The notes under the pieces were generated by a model. That model was not told the origin of the DNA and did not search any database. It worked only from the letters and a program-made list of their open reading frames with translations. DNA of 17,354 nucleotides from Sporisorium sorghi (taxonomy: Eukaryota > Basidiomycota > Ustilaginomycetes > Ustilaginales > Ustilaginaceae). Within the stretch, counting starts at the first letter, position 1. Each line of letters opens with the position of its first letter. The translations under genes and the position numbers were made by a program. Location: assembly GCA_023212695.1 (NCBI GenBank), contig JALCCG010000374.1:1-17354 (forward strand). The letters are read 5' to 3'. This document shows positions 9,828-17,354 of the stretch, piece after piece.

Positions 9828-10916
9828 ATGCCGCACCCTCTCGACAACCCTCGCCTCTCGTTCTGGCAGAACCTGGCTGTCCAGCCATATCCCGTCAAGC
9901 CAGATGGCTTGCCCATCTCGGACAGGCTCTTTGAGCTCTCGCTCTCGCCGTGGACCCCACTGCTTACTGGTGTCGTCTACCTCTTCGCCACGCACTCATT
10001 CAACAACCGTTTCGGTCCTGGGAAGCCTCAACCTGCCGACCTCGTCAAGCAGAGCTATGCACTCTCTCAGGCGGTGCTCCTCCACAACATTTTCCTCGCC
10101 GCTTATTCGGGCTGGACGTTCTTCCACGCCGCGACGCGTATCTTCTCCTACCTCGCCGGCGGCATCTTCGCTGGTGGATTTGCCGGCTTGACCAACGCCT
10201 ACTGCACCGTCCCCATCGCCGACGCTTCCTACGCTGGTCTCGGGCTCTTTGTGTGGCTTTTTTATGCGAGCAAGTATTATGAGGTGGTTGACAGCGTCAT
10301 CCTCATCCTCAAGGGCAAGCCGGTGAGCAACCTGCAGTCGTACCACCACGCCGGAGCGATCCTATGCATGTGGGCCGCCTACCGCTACTCTGCCTCGGCG
10401 GTGTTCATCTTCCTGCTGTTCAACTCGCTCGTGCACACGCTCATGTACACGTACTACTCGATGACGGTCCTGAAGCTGCCGTTTACCGGCGGGCTCAAGA
10501 GGAGCATGACGACGATCCAGATCACGCAGCTGGTGGTGGGCATCCAGCTGGCGGCGGCGTACTGGTGGGTCAGGTACAACCCGACTGCGTACCCTGCTGG
10601 CGCTGTGCCGACGCCGGGGCGTCATGTGTTCAACCCCGTTACGGCGGCGCTCGCGTCGTTCGAGTCTGCGGACGGGAACAATACGGCTGCAAAGCTGCTT
10701 CCGTCCACGAGCAAGCAGGCGATCCAGCTGATCAAGCAGACGATTCTCGCGAGCGTGGGCGCCAACAACAAGGCGTCGTGCGTGCTCACTTCCGGAGAAC
10801 TCTTCGCGGTCTGCCTCAATGTTGCCTATCTTGTGCCGCTCATCTATCTGTTTGTTAGCTTCTACATCCGCAGCTACCAGAAGAAGGCTAGCAAGAAGGG
10901 CGCCAAGGCTCAGTAA
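9828..10916 (+). CDS. ELO-family fatty-acid elongase (3-ketoacyl-CoA synthase), QxxHH variant
   Basis: A single-exon, 362-aa multi-pass membrane protein. ELO proteins carry out the condensing step that adds two carbons from malonyl-CoA to long-chain acyl-CoA in the ER. Hydrophobic segments lie near 43-56, 78-95, 105-122, 134-148, 175-200, 228-245 and 328-346. The family core is clear: YASKYYEVVDSVILILKGKP (147-166), then NLQSYHHAGAILCMWA, then FNSLVHTLMYTYYS (198-211) and LKRSMTTIQITQ. The usual HxxHH box is QxxHH here (Q170, H173, H174), a form I recall from a fungal ELO subgroup. Residues 260-318 are a hydrophilic insertion before the last membrane segment. The tail is Lys-rich (KKASKKGAKAQ), which may help ER retention. 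ATG 9828 has a good context (CAACCACAATG). Chain-length preference cannot be predicted. Confidence 0.9.
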   Translation: MPHPLDNPRLSFWQNLAVQPYPVKPDGLPISDRLFELSLSPWTPLLTGVVYLFATHSFNNRFGPGKPQPADLVKQSYALSQAVLLHNIFLAAYSGWTFFHAATRIFSYLAGGIFAGGFAGLTNAYCTVPIADASYAGLGLFVWLFYASKYYEVVDSVILILKGKPVSNLQSYHHAGAILCMWAAYRYSASAVFIFLLFNSLVHTLMYTYYSMTVLKLPFTGGLKRSMTTIQITQLVVGIQLAAAYWWVRYNPTAYPAGAVPTPGRHVFNPVTAALASFESADGNNTAAKLLPSTSKQAIQLIKQTILASVGANNKASCVLTSGELFAVCLNVAYLVPLIYLFVSFYIRSYQKKASKKGAKAQ

Positions 10917-11464
10917 ATGCGCGGGTCCCACCGTTTCTCTTCTCACGAACCATCGCTGCATCTCTTTCCAATCTTCCCGTCTCTGCTCTCGTTCCACTAC
11001 TCCTCCATCGGAGGCTCTCTTCCCTCACCTCTGACCCGGTTGCAAACGTCATGTCCACCATTGACCGTCCAAAACACTTTGTACTGTAATTCTAACACGT
11101 AATTCACACATCTTCATCCCCACCATCCTTTCTCTCTTGCCACCATCTGATCACGTCCCCAACCCGATTCTCTACGGCCTGGCACTCGGCGCTATGCAGC
11201 TCAAGACAGGTCTCCGTCCCCCGGCCCAGCATCGACGAGACCCTGAACATTGTGCCGAATCGAGACGGCAAGCTGAACTGATGAAGAAAAGTGCGATCAA
11301 CAAGTAGTATACATGGGGACATGAAGGTTGTACGGCCGTTTGGGTGCTAAAACAATATCTGCAAATGCGAAGGGGGTGCCTGATGAAAAAGCTGGTATAA
11401 GGTGTGGGACGAGACAGAAGGCGGGGACGAGGTTGGTCAAGGGCGAGCAGCGGCTAGGGTGTAT
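10917..11464. other. Convergent 3' intergenic region
   Basis: It lies between the stop codons of the ELO gene (+) and the secreted-protein gene (-) and should hold both 3' UTRs. Short open frames on either strand show no family features. No repeat or RNA gene was seen. Confidence 0.5.
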
Positions 11465-12469
11465 CTAAAAAATACCGATGGTGCGCAGCAGCTTGCCCAG
11501 ATGCGCAGCGATACGCTCGGCGATCCAATTCGTAATCGCCTCCAACCCCCAGAAGAAGAAGCCGCGCGAGAGCGCGTCCACCTTCTTGACTGTCAGCACG
11601 GCGGTCCTGCCATCCTGTCCGATGTTGTGGTTAATCCCGTGCCTGCCCGCCTCCAACAGCCCATCTACCCATTCGACATCCGCCTTGTAGTAGACATTGT
11701 TCCACTTCCCCCCACGTTCCGCAGCGGCGACGAGCAGGTCCCTGCCGACATTGTAGCCGTCGCGGTCGATGGTGTGGTGGTACTTGAGGTTCTTCTCCTT
11801 GCTGACGGCTAGGAACCACGCGCCCGTGTTGGCCAGGGTGCCGTTCTGCTTCCACACCCTGAAGTGGTTGCCGCCGTACAGACTCTCCCAGCACGCACCA
11901 ACCCATCTCCCGGGGGCGCCGGGGAAGCCCGTCTCGCGATACTCGAACATCTCGGGCACCCACCCTTTGCCATCCCCCAAGTCGGCCCGCTGCAGGTTGC
12001 CCATGTGCAGGTTCAAGCACTCGAACGAAAACCCAATCGTACGAATATAGTCCTTGAGCCCCAAGTCGGACAAAACGTGGCGGTCCGACTTGCCGGAGAT
12101 GATCACATTGATGGGCTCGCGCAGCCCATTGCCGACGAGATCGAGCATCGAACCGCCGTACGTGCGTGGGTCGACCCACCCCGGTTGGTCCGGATCGCCC
12201 GTGCCGTCGCCGTTGTCCAGGTCGAGCGCATCGTACACCGCTTGCTCGGAGAACGAGGCGTTGTACGTGAGGTAGTCCGAGACACCAATGGCGGGGTCGT
12301 TGAGGTCGAGCGATTCGCGTGTCGGTGCGATGGGGCCTGTGGTTGGCGAGTACGGGTCGATGGGCAGCCAGGGCGTCGCTAGCGTTGGCGGGAGTAGGGC
12401 TGCTGCTGCTGATGATGATGATGCTGCGGTCGCGGCTGCGGCTGCGAGTAATGTGGAGTGCAGACGCAT
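11465..12469 (-). CDS. Secreted protein of unknown function, fungal conserved family
   Basis: 334 aa, single exon. Residues 1-24 form a signal peptide: MRLHSTLL, then an Ala/Ser-rich hydrophobic stretch. An in-frame ATG at 12538 would bury it behind 23 polar residues, so ATG 12469 is preferred. The mature protein has two Cys (C151, C193) that could form one disulfide, and two N-glycosylation sites (N70-A-S, N209-G-T). The core at 115-245 (GLREPINVIISGKSD, IGFSFECLNLHMG, ADLGDGKGW, ESLYGGNHFRVWKQNG, GYNVGRD) resembles what I recall as uncharacterised secreted proteins in many fungi. I know of no assigned activity. An Asp/Asn/Gly-rich stretch (83-94) could bind calcium, but this is a guess. The C-terminal 35 residues are hydrophobic or amphipathic. 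The transposon hairpins begin about 330 bases upstream of its start, so its promoter may be affected. Confidence 0.85.
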   Translation of the reverse strand: MRLHSTLLAAAAATAASSSSAAAALLPPTLATPWLPIDPYSPTTGPIAPTRESLDLNDPAIGVSDYLTYNASFSEQAVYDALDLDNGDGTGDPDQPGWVDPRTYGGSMLDLVGNGLREPINVIISGKSDRHVLSDLGLKDYIRTIGFSFECLNLHMGNLQRADLGDGKGWVPEMFEYRETGFPGAPGRWVGACWESLYGGNHFRVWKQNGTLANTGAWFLAVSKEKNLKYHHTIDRDGYNVGRDLLVAAAERGGKWNNVYYKADVEWVDGLLEAGRHGINHNIGQDGRTAVLTVKKVDALSRGFFFWGLEAITNWIAERIAAHLGKLLRTIGIF

Positions 12470-12796
12470 GCTTCGGGATGAAGGAATGACTGCACGCAGG
12501 AGTGACGATGTGGGATGAAGCGGCGTCTGTTGGAACAAGTCGAGGACGGGAGGTCAATGAAGCGATAGAGGGAGAGTGAGTGGGGTATGATAGCGGCGGC
12601 CAAATCAAGAGTCTCGTTCGGCTGCCGGCAAATCACCACCAAGTTGAGTGTAAATAAGCGCTGCGAACGTGAGAGAGTCTCTGCCTCGCCCCGACCTAAA
12701 TCAGATGCGGGCAAAAAATTCTATCGCACGAGATCCGCTATCCTCCACCTTTCCCTCTTGACCTGTCACGCTCTCACATCGAAAATCCGTTTGATG
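12470..12796 (-). promoter_or_regulatory. Upstream region of the secreted-protein gene
   Basis: It separates the secreted-protein start from the transposon-derived hairpins. No coding potential is supported. Its minus-strand reading is CT- and CA-rich close to the start codon, as for other leaders here. No TATA box is convincing. Confidence 0.4.
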
Positions 12797-13110
12797 TGCA
12801 CCTGTGACGCAGCTTTACGCAGCTCCTGTGCGTAAAAGCTGTGTCACAGGCGCAGCAATGTTAGACCTGTAAGCAGCATCAGTAAGCAGTGTCAGAAACC
12901 ACAGCTTATGGTACCTACACCATAGCTGTGGCGGCAGACACTACTTATGTGCTGGCACCAGCCATGAGCTGTGTCATGGTGGCACAGCACAGCAGCGACG
13001 CAGCTTATGGCCTGAGCCATGAGCTGCGTCCTGCTCACGCAGGAGACCAAGACGCAGCTCATGGCTGGTGCTGCGTCGAAGAGCTGCAGCCGCCGTCGAC
13101 GCAGCTCATG
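12797..13110. repeat. Cluster of hairpins sharing a GACGCAGCTYATGGC motif
   Basis: Hairpin 1 has arms 12801-12821 and 12829-12850 (CCTGTGACGCAGCTT... type, one mismatch and one indel, 7-base loop). Hairpin 2 has arms 12899-12912 and 12919-12931 (CCACAGCTTATGGT, one indel). Hairpin 3 has arms 12997-13011 and 13016-13030 (one mismatch, 4-base loop). The motif recurs at 13051-13065 and, shortened, at 13098-13110. Such inverted subterminal repeats are known as transposase binding sites in CACTA-type elements; that role here is inferred. Confidence 0.7.
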
Positions 13111-14119
13111 CTGGTGTCCTGCATCAAAAATCTTGTAGAGCTTCATGTATATAGTCACTCCTTGCACCATCACAATGAATCATTATTCCCATCATACCAT
13201 CACTCATCTGCAACCATGTCTGTCCTGCTTCCTCGCTGATGTCAATGTGAGTGCTGCTCACAAGCTCCCAGCGGCTACATCCTACTGTCATACAGGGTGT
13301 GGCACTACCACAACAAGGAGCAAACTCAAGCGCCGTCAGCTGCGACCCAGCCTATGGGCAGCTCCTCCTTGCCATTGTCACTGCCGCCGGCGCCCCACAC
13401 AGCCTTGACCAGCAATACATCTGTTTTCAACTCATCATCTTCTCATGGTGTGTGTGATCCATCACTCATGCTCAAGGGTGAATCATGTGCATTGCGACTG
13501 GATGAGGACAAGGAAATGAATAATGAAGAGGCCATTGATTCATACAAGAGTGGTTTGGATGTGCCAAATGAAGCGCTTGTCGGTCAAGAAGGTGATGCAC
13601 TGCTCAACAAAGATGACTTCTTCAATCTCAATGCGGTTTGTAGAGCAGCCAATTCCCTTGATGCCGGTTTCAAGCAGGCAACAGCAGACTCCGATGTGGT
13701 TATTGCAGAGCTCGATACAGCGGAGCTGCATGTCAGAGTCCCTTCCGCCCTTCAGCAGCACCGCCAAGCCGCGCCGGCGCTTGTTACGAGCCACCGTTGT
13801 GGGTTTCCTGGCGGAGAGTGGTACGTGACATGATGCGAGGTGCCACGTTGCATCCGCGCTGGACCTGCACGTTGCCAGGACCACTCGCAGAAGTACAAAA
13901 CCCGTCCTGGTACCAGGGTGCCCCTTGTCTTAGCTTGTCAATTGTATTTTCTCTACCCACACCTGTAGGTGGAAATCTCAGACCGTTCCTAGAACACCCT
14001 GCATGCACTTGATGAACCTGGACCTCCAAGTAGTTCCAGGACCCCTCACCTCAAGCCTTGCTACCCCAGCCCCACTTGACAACACCTCGTGAGGTCACCA
14101 GACCGTTGAGGCATAACAG
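13111..14119 (+). other. Probable 5' part of the Plavaka-like element, coding status unclear
   Basis: Open frames exist (for example 13297-13833, with an acidic stretch rich in Asp, Glu and Asn; and a Cys/His-containing stretch near 13834-13965), but none shows a firm match. Plavaka-type proteins often begin with a zinc finger and a disordered acidic region, so this may be the decayed N-terminal coding part with introns. Splice-like sites (GTACGT at 13821, ACCTGTAG ending 13968) are present but do not give one consistent frame into 14120. Confidence 0.35.
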
Positions 14120-14737
14120 CGCTCTTCGATGCGACAAGCTGGGAGGACCACCTTTACCTCCTCATGGTCTTCCTTATTGCATATGGCGGGATCTCCGACA
14201 GGCTCACCACCCTCATCGTCACCATCGTCTCACTTGTCCTGGCCCCATTGCTTCACAGCGCAGATCAACAGCCCAAGAGTCTGCCTGCAGAGGATCTGAA
14301 TGTCTCAGCCACCTCGTCACAAATCTGCATCATGCCGGCCAGCATCTACAGGCAATTGGGAATACAATGTGATTACCAAAGATACATCGTGTATCCTGCC
14401 TGTGCACACCTGCACCTCTGGGATGGAGTTGCTGGTTCTGTCGCTGTCGCCTGCCTTCAATGTGGCAGCAATCTATACCGCGGCCACAGACCTGCGCTGA
14501 CCTACTCACATCACTCGATTGGCAACATCCTCGCGGCCGTGCTCCAGGATTGGCAAACTGAGGACGCAATGGAAGGCTGGAGAGACTTCGTCGAGCGCGC
14601 TCAACAAGCCAATAGCAACACATTCAATACACTCTGGTCAGGAACACAATGGCAGGCCGACTGCTCTGCCATCGGCTGCAGCATGATGTGCACCAGTCGT
14701 CCCCTTCACTTGCCGTACATGGCGGGGCTCGGCAACA

Positions 14738-14742
14738 TAAAG
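14738..14742. repeat. Left target-site duplication TAAAG
   Basis: TAAAG directly precedes the TGTTGG start of the nested element and is repeated exactly at 15749-15753. It is part of the transposase codons for Ile-Lys in GNIK. Confidence 0.85.
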
Positions 14743-14929
14743 TGTTGGAAAATCCGAAGCGATTTTACTTCACCTTTTCAGTGGGAACCTGTCTCACCAC
14801 GCACTTGGCATTGTCGGCGCAGACAATGCATTTTCCAAGCAGACAATGCAGGCTCAGCACACAGCACATATATGATGCGGTGACAACCAACACTCACCGC
14901 TCACTTCCGATATTCATCACTCACTCGTC

Positions 14930-15191
14930 ATTGGCTTGTCACTCGAGCCAATGAGGTGACCATCCTCACTTGAGGAGGCCCGGACAGACCCGACAACGAA
15001 TGGCTAAGGGTTGCAACAGAGAGGCGCTTATAGGCGCCGATAACTCATTGGCTACACGGACTTGCACAACTGCCAGTCGACTGCATGACTTTACCCGAAC
15101 ATGACCAGAGGTACACACCGACCTGGCACAATTGACCTCACCATTGGCTGAGCTCATTGACCAATTGGGTGCACCCATTCTCACAACCAAT
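14930..15191. promoter_or_regulatory. Cluster of CCAAT/ATTGG boxes in the LTR
   Basis: ATTGG occurs at 14930-14934, 15047-15051, 15143-15147 and 15164-15168; CCAAT at 14948-14952, 15161-15165 and 15187-15191. TCATTGGCT/AGCCAATGA (14928-14936, 14946-14954) is a perfect inverted pair. All lie upstream of the TATA box. CCAAT is the known site of the fungal HAP/CBC complex; binding here is inferred. Confidence 0.5.
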
Positions 15192-15465
15192 GAGGGACCA
15201 GGAACTCGAGTCAGGACGGAGGAGATCATGGGATGCTTGGAGCAAGTTGTGCCAAGCACACCTTGTCCACACCGAACATGGGTTGTCTGTACCGACAACG
15301 GGAATGCAGCGAGGAGAAGAGGAACATGCAGGAGGGAAGGCCAGAAATACCAGTTAGAAAGCTCATCTGTCGCATATATAAGACAATCATGTACTGTACC
15401 AATGGATGATGAACTCATCAAATCAACACCTGATTTCCTCTACCGTTCACTTGGTTATAGGCGCC
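15028..15465 (+). repeat. Direct 11-base repeats TTATAGGCGCC inside the LTR
   Basis: Copies lie at 15028-15038 and 15455-15465. The second sits in a perfect 12-base palindrome (ATAGGCGCCTAT, 15457-15468). The function is unknown. Confidence 0.6.
15375..15381 (+). promoter_or_regulatory. TATA box of the LTR
   Basis: TATATAA about 630 bases into the element, downstream of the CCAAT cluster, is the best candidate core promoter for LTR transcription on the + strand. Confidence 0.55.
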
Positions 15466-15748
15466 TATTACCCCAATATGGCACCTTCAACCACATAGTC
15501 CCACCCTTGGCAAGTTGCACAAGTCCAAGCTACCAGATCGTTATTGACCAGGCTCACAAAGAATTATTTCTCCCCATGTTATCACACCACTGAAATCATA
15601 TCAGTGATACGTGCCCGAGATAATCAATTCCAAGTTCATACTCCGGATTATCGGTACCAACAACCACTGTTAGGAACTGCTAAGTCCAGATAGTTGCCGA
15701 TCTCCCCAATCAACAACATAAGCCAGGTCTTTGTCTCACTTTCCCACA

Positions 15749-15753
15749 TAAAG
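15749..15753. repeat. Right target-site duplication TAAAG
   Basis: An exact copy of 14738-14742, directly after the ...CCCACA end of the nested element. The next base starts the Ile codon of ITLSIDWF. Confidence 0.85.
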
Positions 15754-16016
15754 ATCACCCTCTCGATCGACTGGTTCAGCCCCTTCAAAGGTCATTACTC
15801 AGGCTATCACTCAAGCAGTGTGATCCTTCTCCAGATCGACAACATTCCTGAGAGCCTGGTCACTGTCGATTGCAAATGCACTGGGATTCACCTCATCGGT
15901 ATCCTCCCTGGACCAAGCGCTGGCTCAGCTCACGCCATACCTCAAGCTGCTCATGGACGAGCTCAAGACTTTGTACCGTGATCGAATCAGACTCAAGACG
16001 GCAAGATATCCAGATG

Positions 16017-16127
16017 GTAAGTTGTTCGATCAGCACATTCATGGCAGTGAAGTCCAAGGAGGAATGGACAAAGAGCTGACTTGACATTGCTTTGAATGGG
16101 ATGGAAATGATTGACAATGACGGATAG
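16017..16127 (+). other. Intron of the Plavaka-like transposase (111 bases)
   Basis: It has donor GTAAGT, TTGAC/TGAC sequences near the 3' end as possible branch points, and an acceptor ending GGATAG. The phase (1) agrees on both sides, joining ...RYPD-G to QTIKVKLGMVVADSP. Unspliced reading hits stops. Confidence 0.75.
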
Positions 16128-16970
16128 GACAAACAATCAAGGTGAAGCTTGGCATGGTGGTCGCAGATAGCCCAGTGAGGGTGAAGGTTGGCGGTGTTGC
16201 CATGCAGCACACCAAAGGCAAAGGCTGCCCCTACTGCTACTTTGACTTCAATGATCTGGGAAGATCACACGCCTTGACAGCGAGGAAGAGAAGCTCAGAT
16301 TATCGAGAGCATTCCTTGGCATGCAACACAGTCAACCGCAGGCAGCAATACAGCAATGACGGGGTGTGATACAGTGTATTGCACAAGCTCCCTTACTTCT
16401 TGATGCCGAAGATGTGCCTGCCTGATTACATGCATGCCATCCACCTCGGCCTCTGCAAGCGCTTCTTCCACAAGTTCCTTATTGATGGATGCCGACAAAT
16501 TGGCGGCAAGCTCCCAGCTCTCTTGAAAGTGATCAGCAACACCTTTCTGCCAAGCATGGCAAAGTGGCTGGACCACCACATCGGCAAGCCAGGCAGCAGC
16601 AACCCCAATGCCAAGCAATGGCTCACTCTTTTCTGGCACCAACTCATCTTCGGTCTGCTCAAAATCTGGGCCCAATTGCTGGGTGGTGCCACCCAGCTTC
16701 AACTTCAATTCGAGCCCAAGGTCGTCAGCCAGCGGCGCAAAGTGCTCATGGGACAGAAGCTGGTTGAGGATGCCTTTGAGGGTGCATTGCTGCTGTGTGT
16801 GATCGTGGACTACATGGAGCACCCACTGATCGAGTGCAAGGTCACGTGGCTGGAGGAGCTCATCGTGTGCTTCAATGATCAGCAGTCGAATCTTCTGGGA
16901 CTGGGATGGCTGACATACAACAGTCACATTGCCAAGCACATCCCTGAATTTATCCGTCAGTATGGCTCTC

Positions 16971-17074
16971 GTAAGTGCCGATCTTCTATTCTCACATGCA
17001 CATGATGACTTCAAGCTAATCTTAAGTGTTTGCCATTGCTCTGTACTCGTCTGATGGTTTACAACTCTATACAG
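16971..17074 (+). other. Second intron of the Plavaka-like transposase (104 bases)
   Basis: Donor GTAAGT, acceptor CTATACAG. Phase 1 on both sides: IRQYGS before it and PKHFSCYTFESYN after it (the Pro codon is split), as expected from the family. Segment E then stays open to the window end. Confidence 0.8.
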
Positions 17075-17354
17075 CCAAGCACTTCTCGTGCTACACATTT
17101 GAGAGCTACAATAGCATGCTCGGAAGCATGAGGAAGTTGATGCAGAAGGGTGGTGCCATCGAGGACAGCATGATGAGGGTTGCAACCCAGTACGTGGAAG
17201 TCAAGCACCTTCTTGCTGCGTGCCCCTTGGAGATCATGAAGAAGGAGCTCGCAAAGTACATTCACAGTACGCATGGCGACCTGGGACAGATTTTGGAGAC
17301 AAAGATGGCAAAGACAATGATGGAGAGCAGCACCAAGCACCTCCTCATCGAATG

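Larger units (their letters stand above)
14743..15748 (+). mobile_element. Solo LTR (1006 bp) nested in the Plavaka-like transposase
   Basis: The element starts TGTTGGAAAATC and ends with the reverse complement of TGTGGGAAAGTG, a 12-base inverted repeat with ten matches. It begins TG and ends CA, and is flanked by the 5-bp duplication TAAAG. Taking out 14743-15753 (1011 bases) leaves the transposase in the same frame and joins GNIK to ITLSIDWF, the arrangement expected of the family. Inside are at least five CCAAT boxes in both orientations (14930-15191), then TATATAA (15375-15381), then a CT-rich stretch, in the order expected for U3, R and U5. No reverse transcriptase, gag or primer-binding site is present, so it looks like a solo LTR left by recombination. 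A non-autonomous DNA element with 5-bp duplication is the alternative. Orientation is inferred from the TATA box. Confidence 0.8.
12797..17354 (+). mobile_element. Plavaka/Tnp2-type (CACTA-like) DNA transposon, runs off right edge
   Basis: The transposase segments from 14120 to the window end show the order of motifs found in basidiomycete Plavaka/Tnp2 transposases. The left boundary is placed at the start of the hairpin cluster, because base composition and repeat content change there; it has not been defined by a target duplication. The right end is outside the window. The region 13111-14119 is probably its 5' part. Codon use is less GC-rich than in the neighbouring host genes. The copy is inactive by sequence: nested insertion, in-frame stop and frameshift. 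Confidence 0.75.
14120..17354 (+). pseudogene. Plavaka/Tnp2-type transposase, broken and interrupted
   Basis: Segment A (14120-14742) carries AYGGISDRLTTLIV, a Cys-box region (YPACAHLHLW...CLQCGSNLYRG) and HSIGNILAAVLQDW. The first Cys of the box seems replaced by Tyr. The 14743-15748 insertion follows. Segment B (15754-about 15910) has ITLSIDWFSPFKGHYSGYHS and GILPGP. The frame then shifts near 15905-15920 to segment C (LDQALAQLTPYLKLLMDELKT, to 16016). Intron 16017-16127 (phase 1) leads to segment D: GMVVADSP, KGCPYC, then in-frame TGA at 16367-16369, then LPYF, PDYMHAIHLGL and WLTLFWHQLIFGLLKIW. Intron 16971-17074 (phase 1) leads to segment E (17075 to the edge): FSCYTFESYNSMLGSM and EDSMMRVATQY, which match the family's FERxNG and MR motifs. 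The Asp of DWF, Asp of DYMH and Glu of FESYN are candidate catalytic acids, by inference. The C-terminal end is outside the window. Confidence 0.85.

Noticed and set aside
11864..12382. Plus-strand open frame of 172 aa opposite the secreted-protein gene.
   Set aside because: It is a mirror of the GC-rich coding strand, with no recognisable domain and no independent start context.
12470..12538. Upstream ATG at 12538 for the secreted protein.
   Set aside because: It would put 23 polar residues before a clear signal peptide; ATG 12469 gives a normal secreted protein.
14091..14119. Very short intron GTGAGG...AACAG before segment A.
   Set aside because: About 30 bases is too short for a fungal intron. 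Only the acceptor at 14118-14119 seems plausible; its true donor was not found.
15132..15593. Open frame of 153 aa inside the nested element.
   Set aside because: It contains the TATA box and CCAAT boxes and has no gag, protease or other domain; most likely a chance frame in the LTR.
14743..15662. Alternative right end of the nested element at CCAACA (15657-15662), pairing with TGTTGG.
   Set aside because: No target duplication fits there (TAAAG against ACCAC). It also leaves about 90 bases of sequence foreign to the transposase before the DWF motif. The end at 15748 fits both tests.

Overview
The window reads as nuclear DNA of a basidiomycete, most likely a smut-type yeast or smut fungus (Ustilaginomycotina). 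The reasons are GC-rich, intron-poor housekeeping genes with CT-rich leaders, rare short introns with CTGAC branch points, and flanking transposons of the fungal pogo and Plavaka/Tnp2 types. The lineage is inferred from style and gene content, not from a search.

Layout. (1) 1-1776: repeats, then a decayed pogo-family DNA transposon (about 232-1776). Its transposase has lost the first catalytic Asp through an internal deletion and carries a one-base frameshift. (2) 1780-12470: a gene block. AN1 zinc-finger protein (+, two exons, CaaX tail in exon 2) and AlkB-type dioxygenase (-, two exons) are convergent. Pyruvate kinase (+) is divergent from AlkB. An ELO-family elongase (+) is convergent with a secreted protein of unknown function (-). 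The long intergenic stretches hold three T-runs of 24, 29 and 30 bases, all on the + strand, and a CAG microsatellite. (3) about 12797-17354: a Plavaka/Tnp2 (CACTA-like) transposon that runs off the right edge. It opens with a cluster of hairpins. Its transposase gene still shows two GTAAGT introns in matching phase, but is broken by an in-frame TGA, a small frameshift and a nested 1006-bp insertion.

The most interesting structure is that insertion. The element at 14743-15748 begins TGT and ends ACA, has an imperfect 12-bp terminal inverted repeat, carries a TATA box and many CCAAT boxes, and is flanked by a perfect 5-bp duplication (TAAAG). Removing it together with one TAAAG copy rejoins the transposase reading frame exactly at its conserved DWF motif. 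It is best explained as a solo LTR nested in a DNA transposon.

The host genes do not form a pathway or operon. Pyruvate kinase is glycolytic, the ELO protein works in fatty-acid elongation in the ER, AlkB in alkylation-damage repair, and the AN1 protein probably in proteasome or stress handling. No CRISPR, tRNA or rRNA was seen. Two gene models depend on splicing that plain ORF calling would miss: the last 11 residues of AlkB, including a conserved Arg, and the prenylation tail of the AN1 protein.
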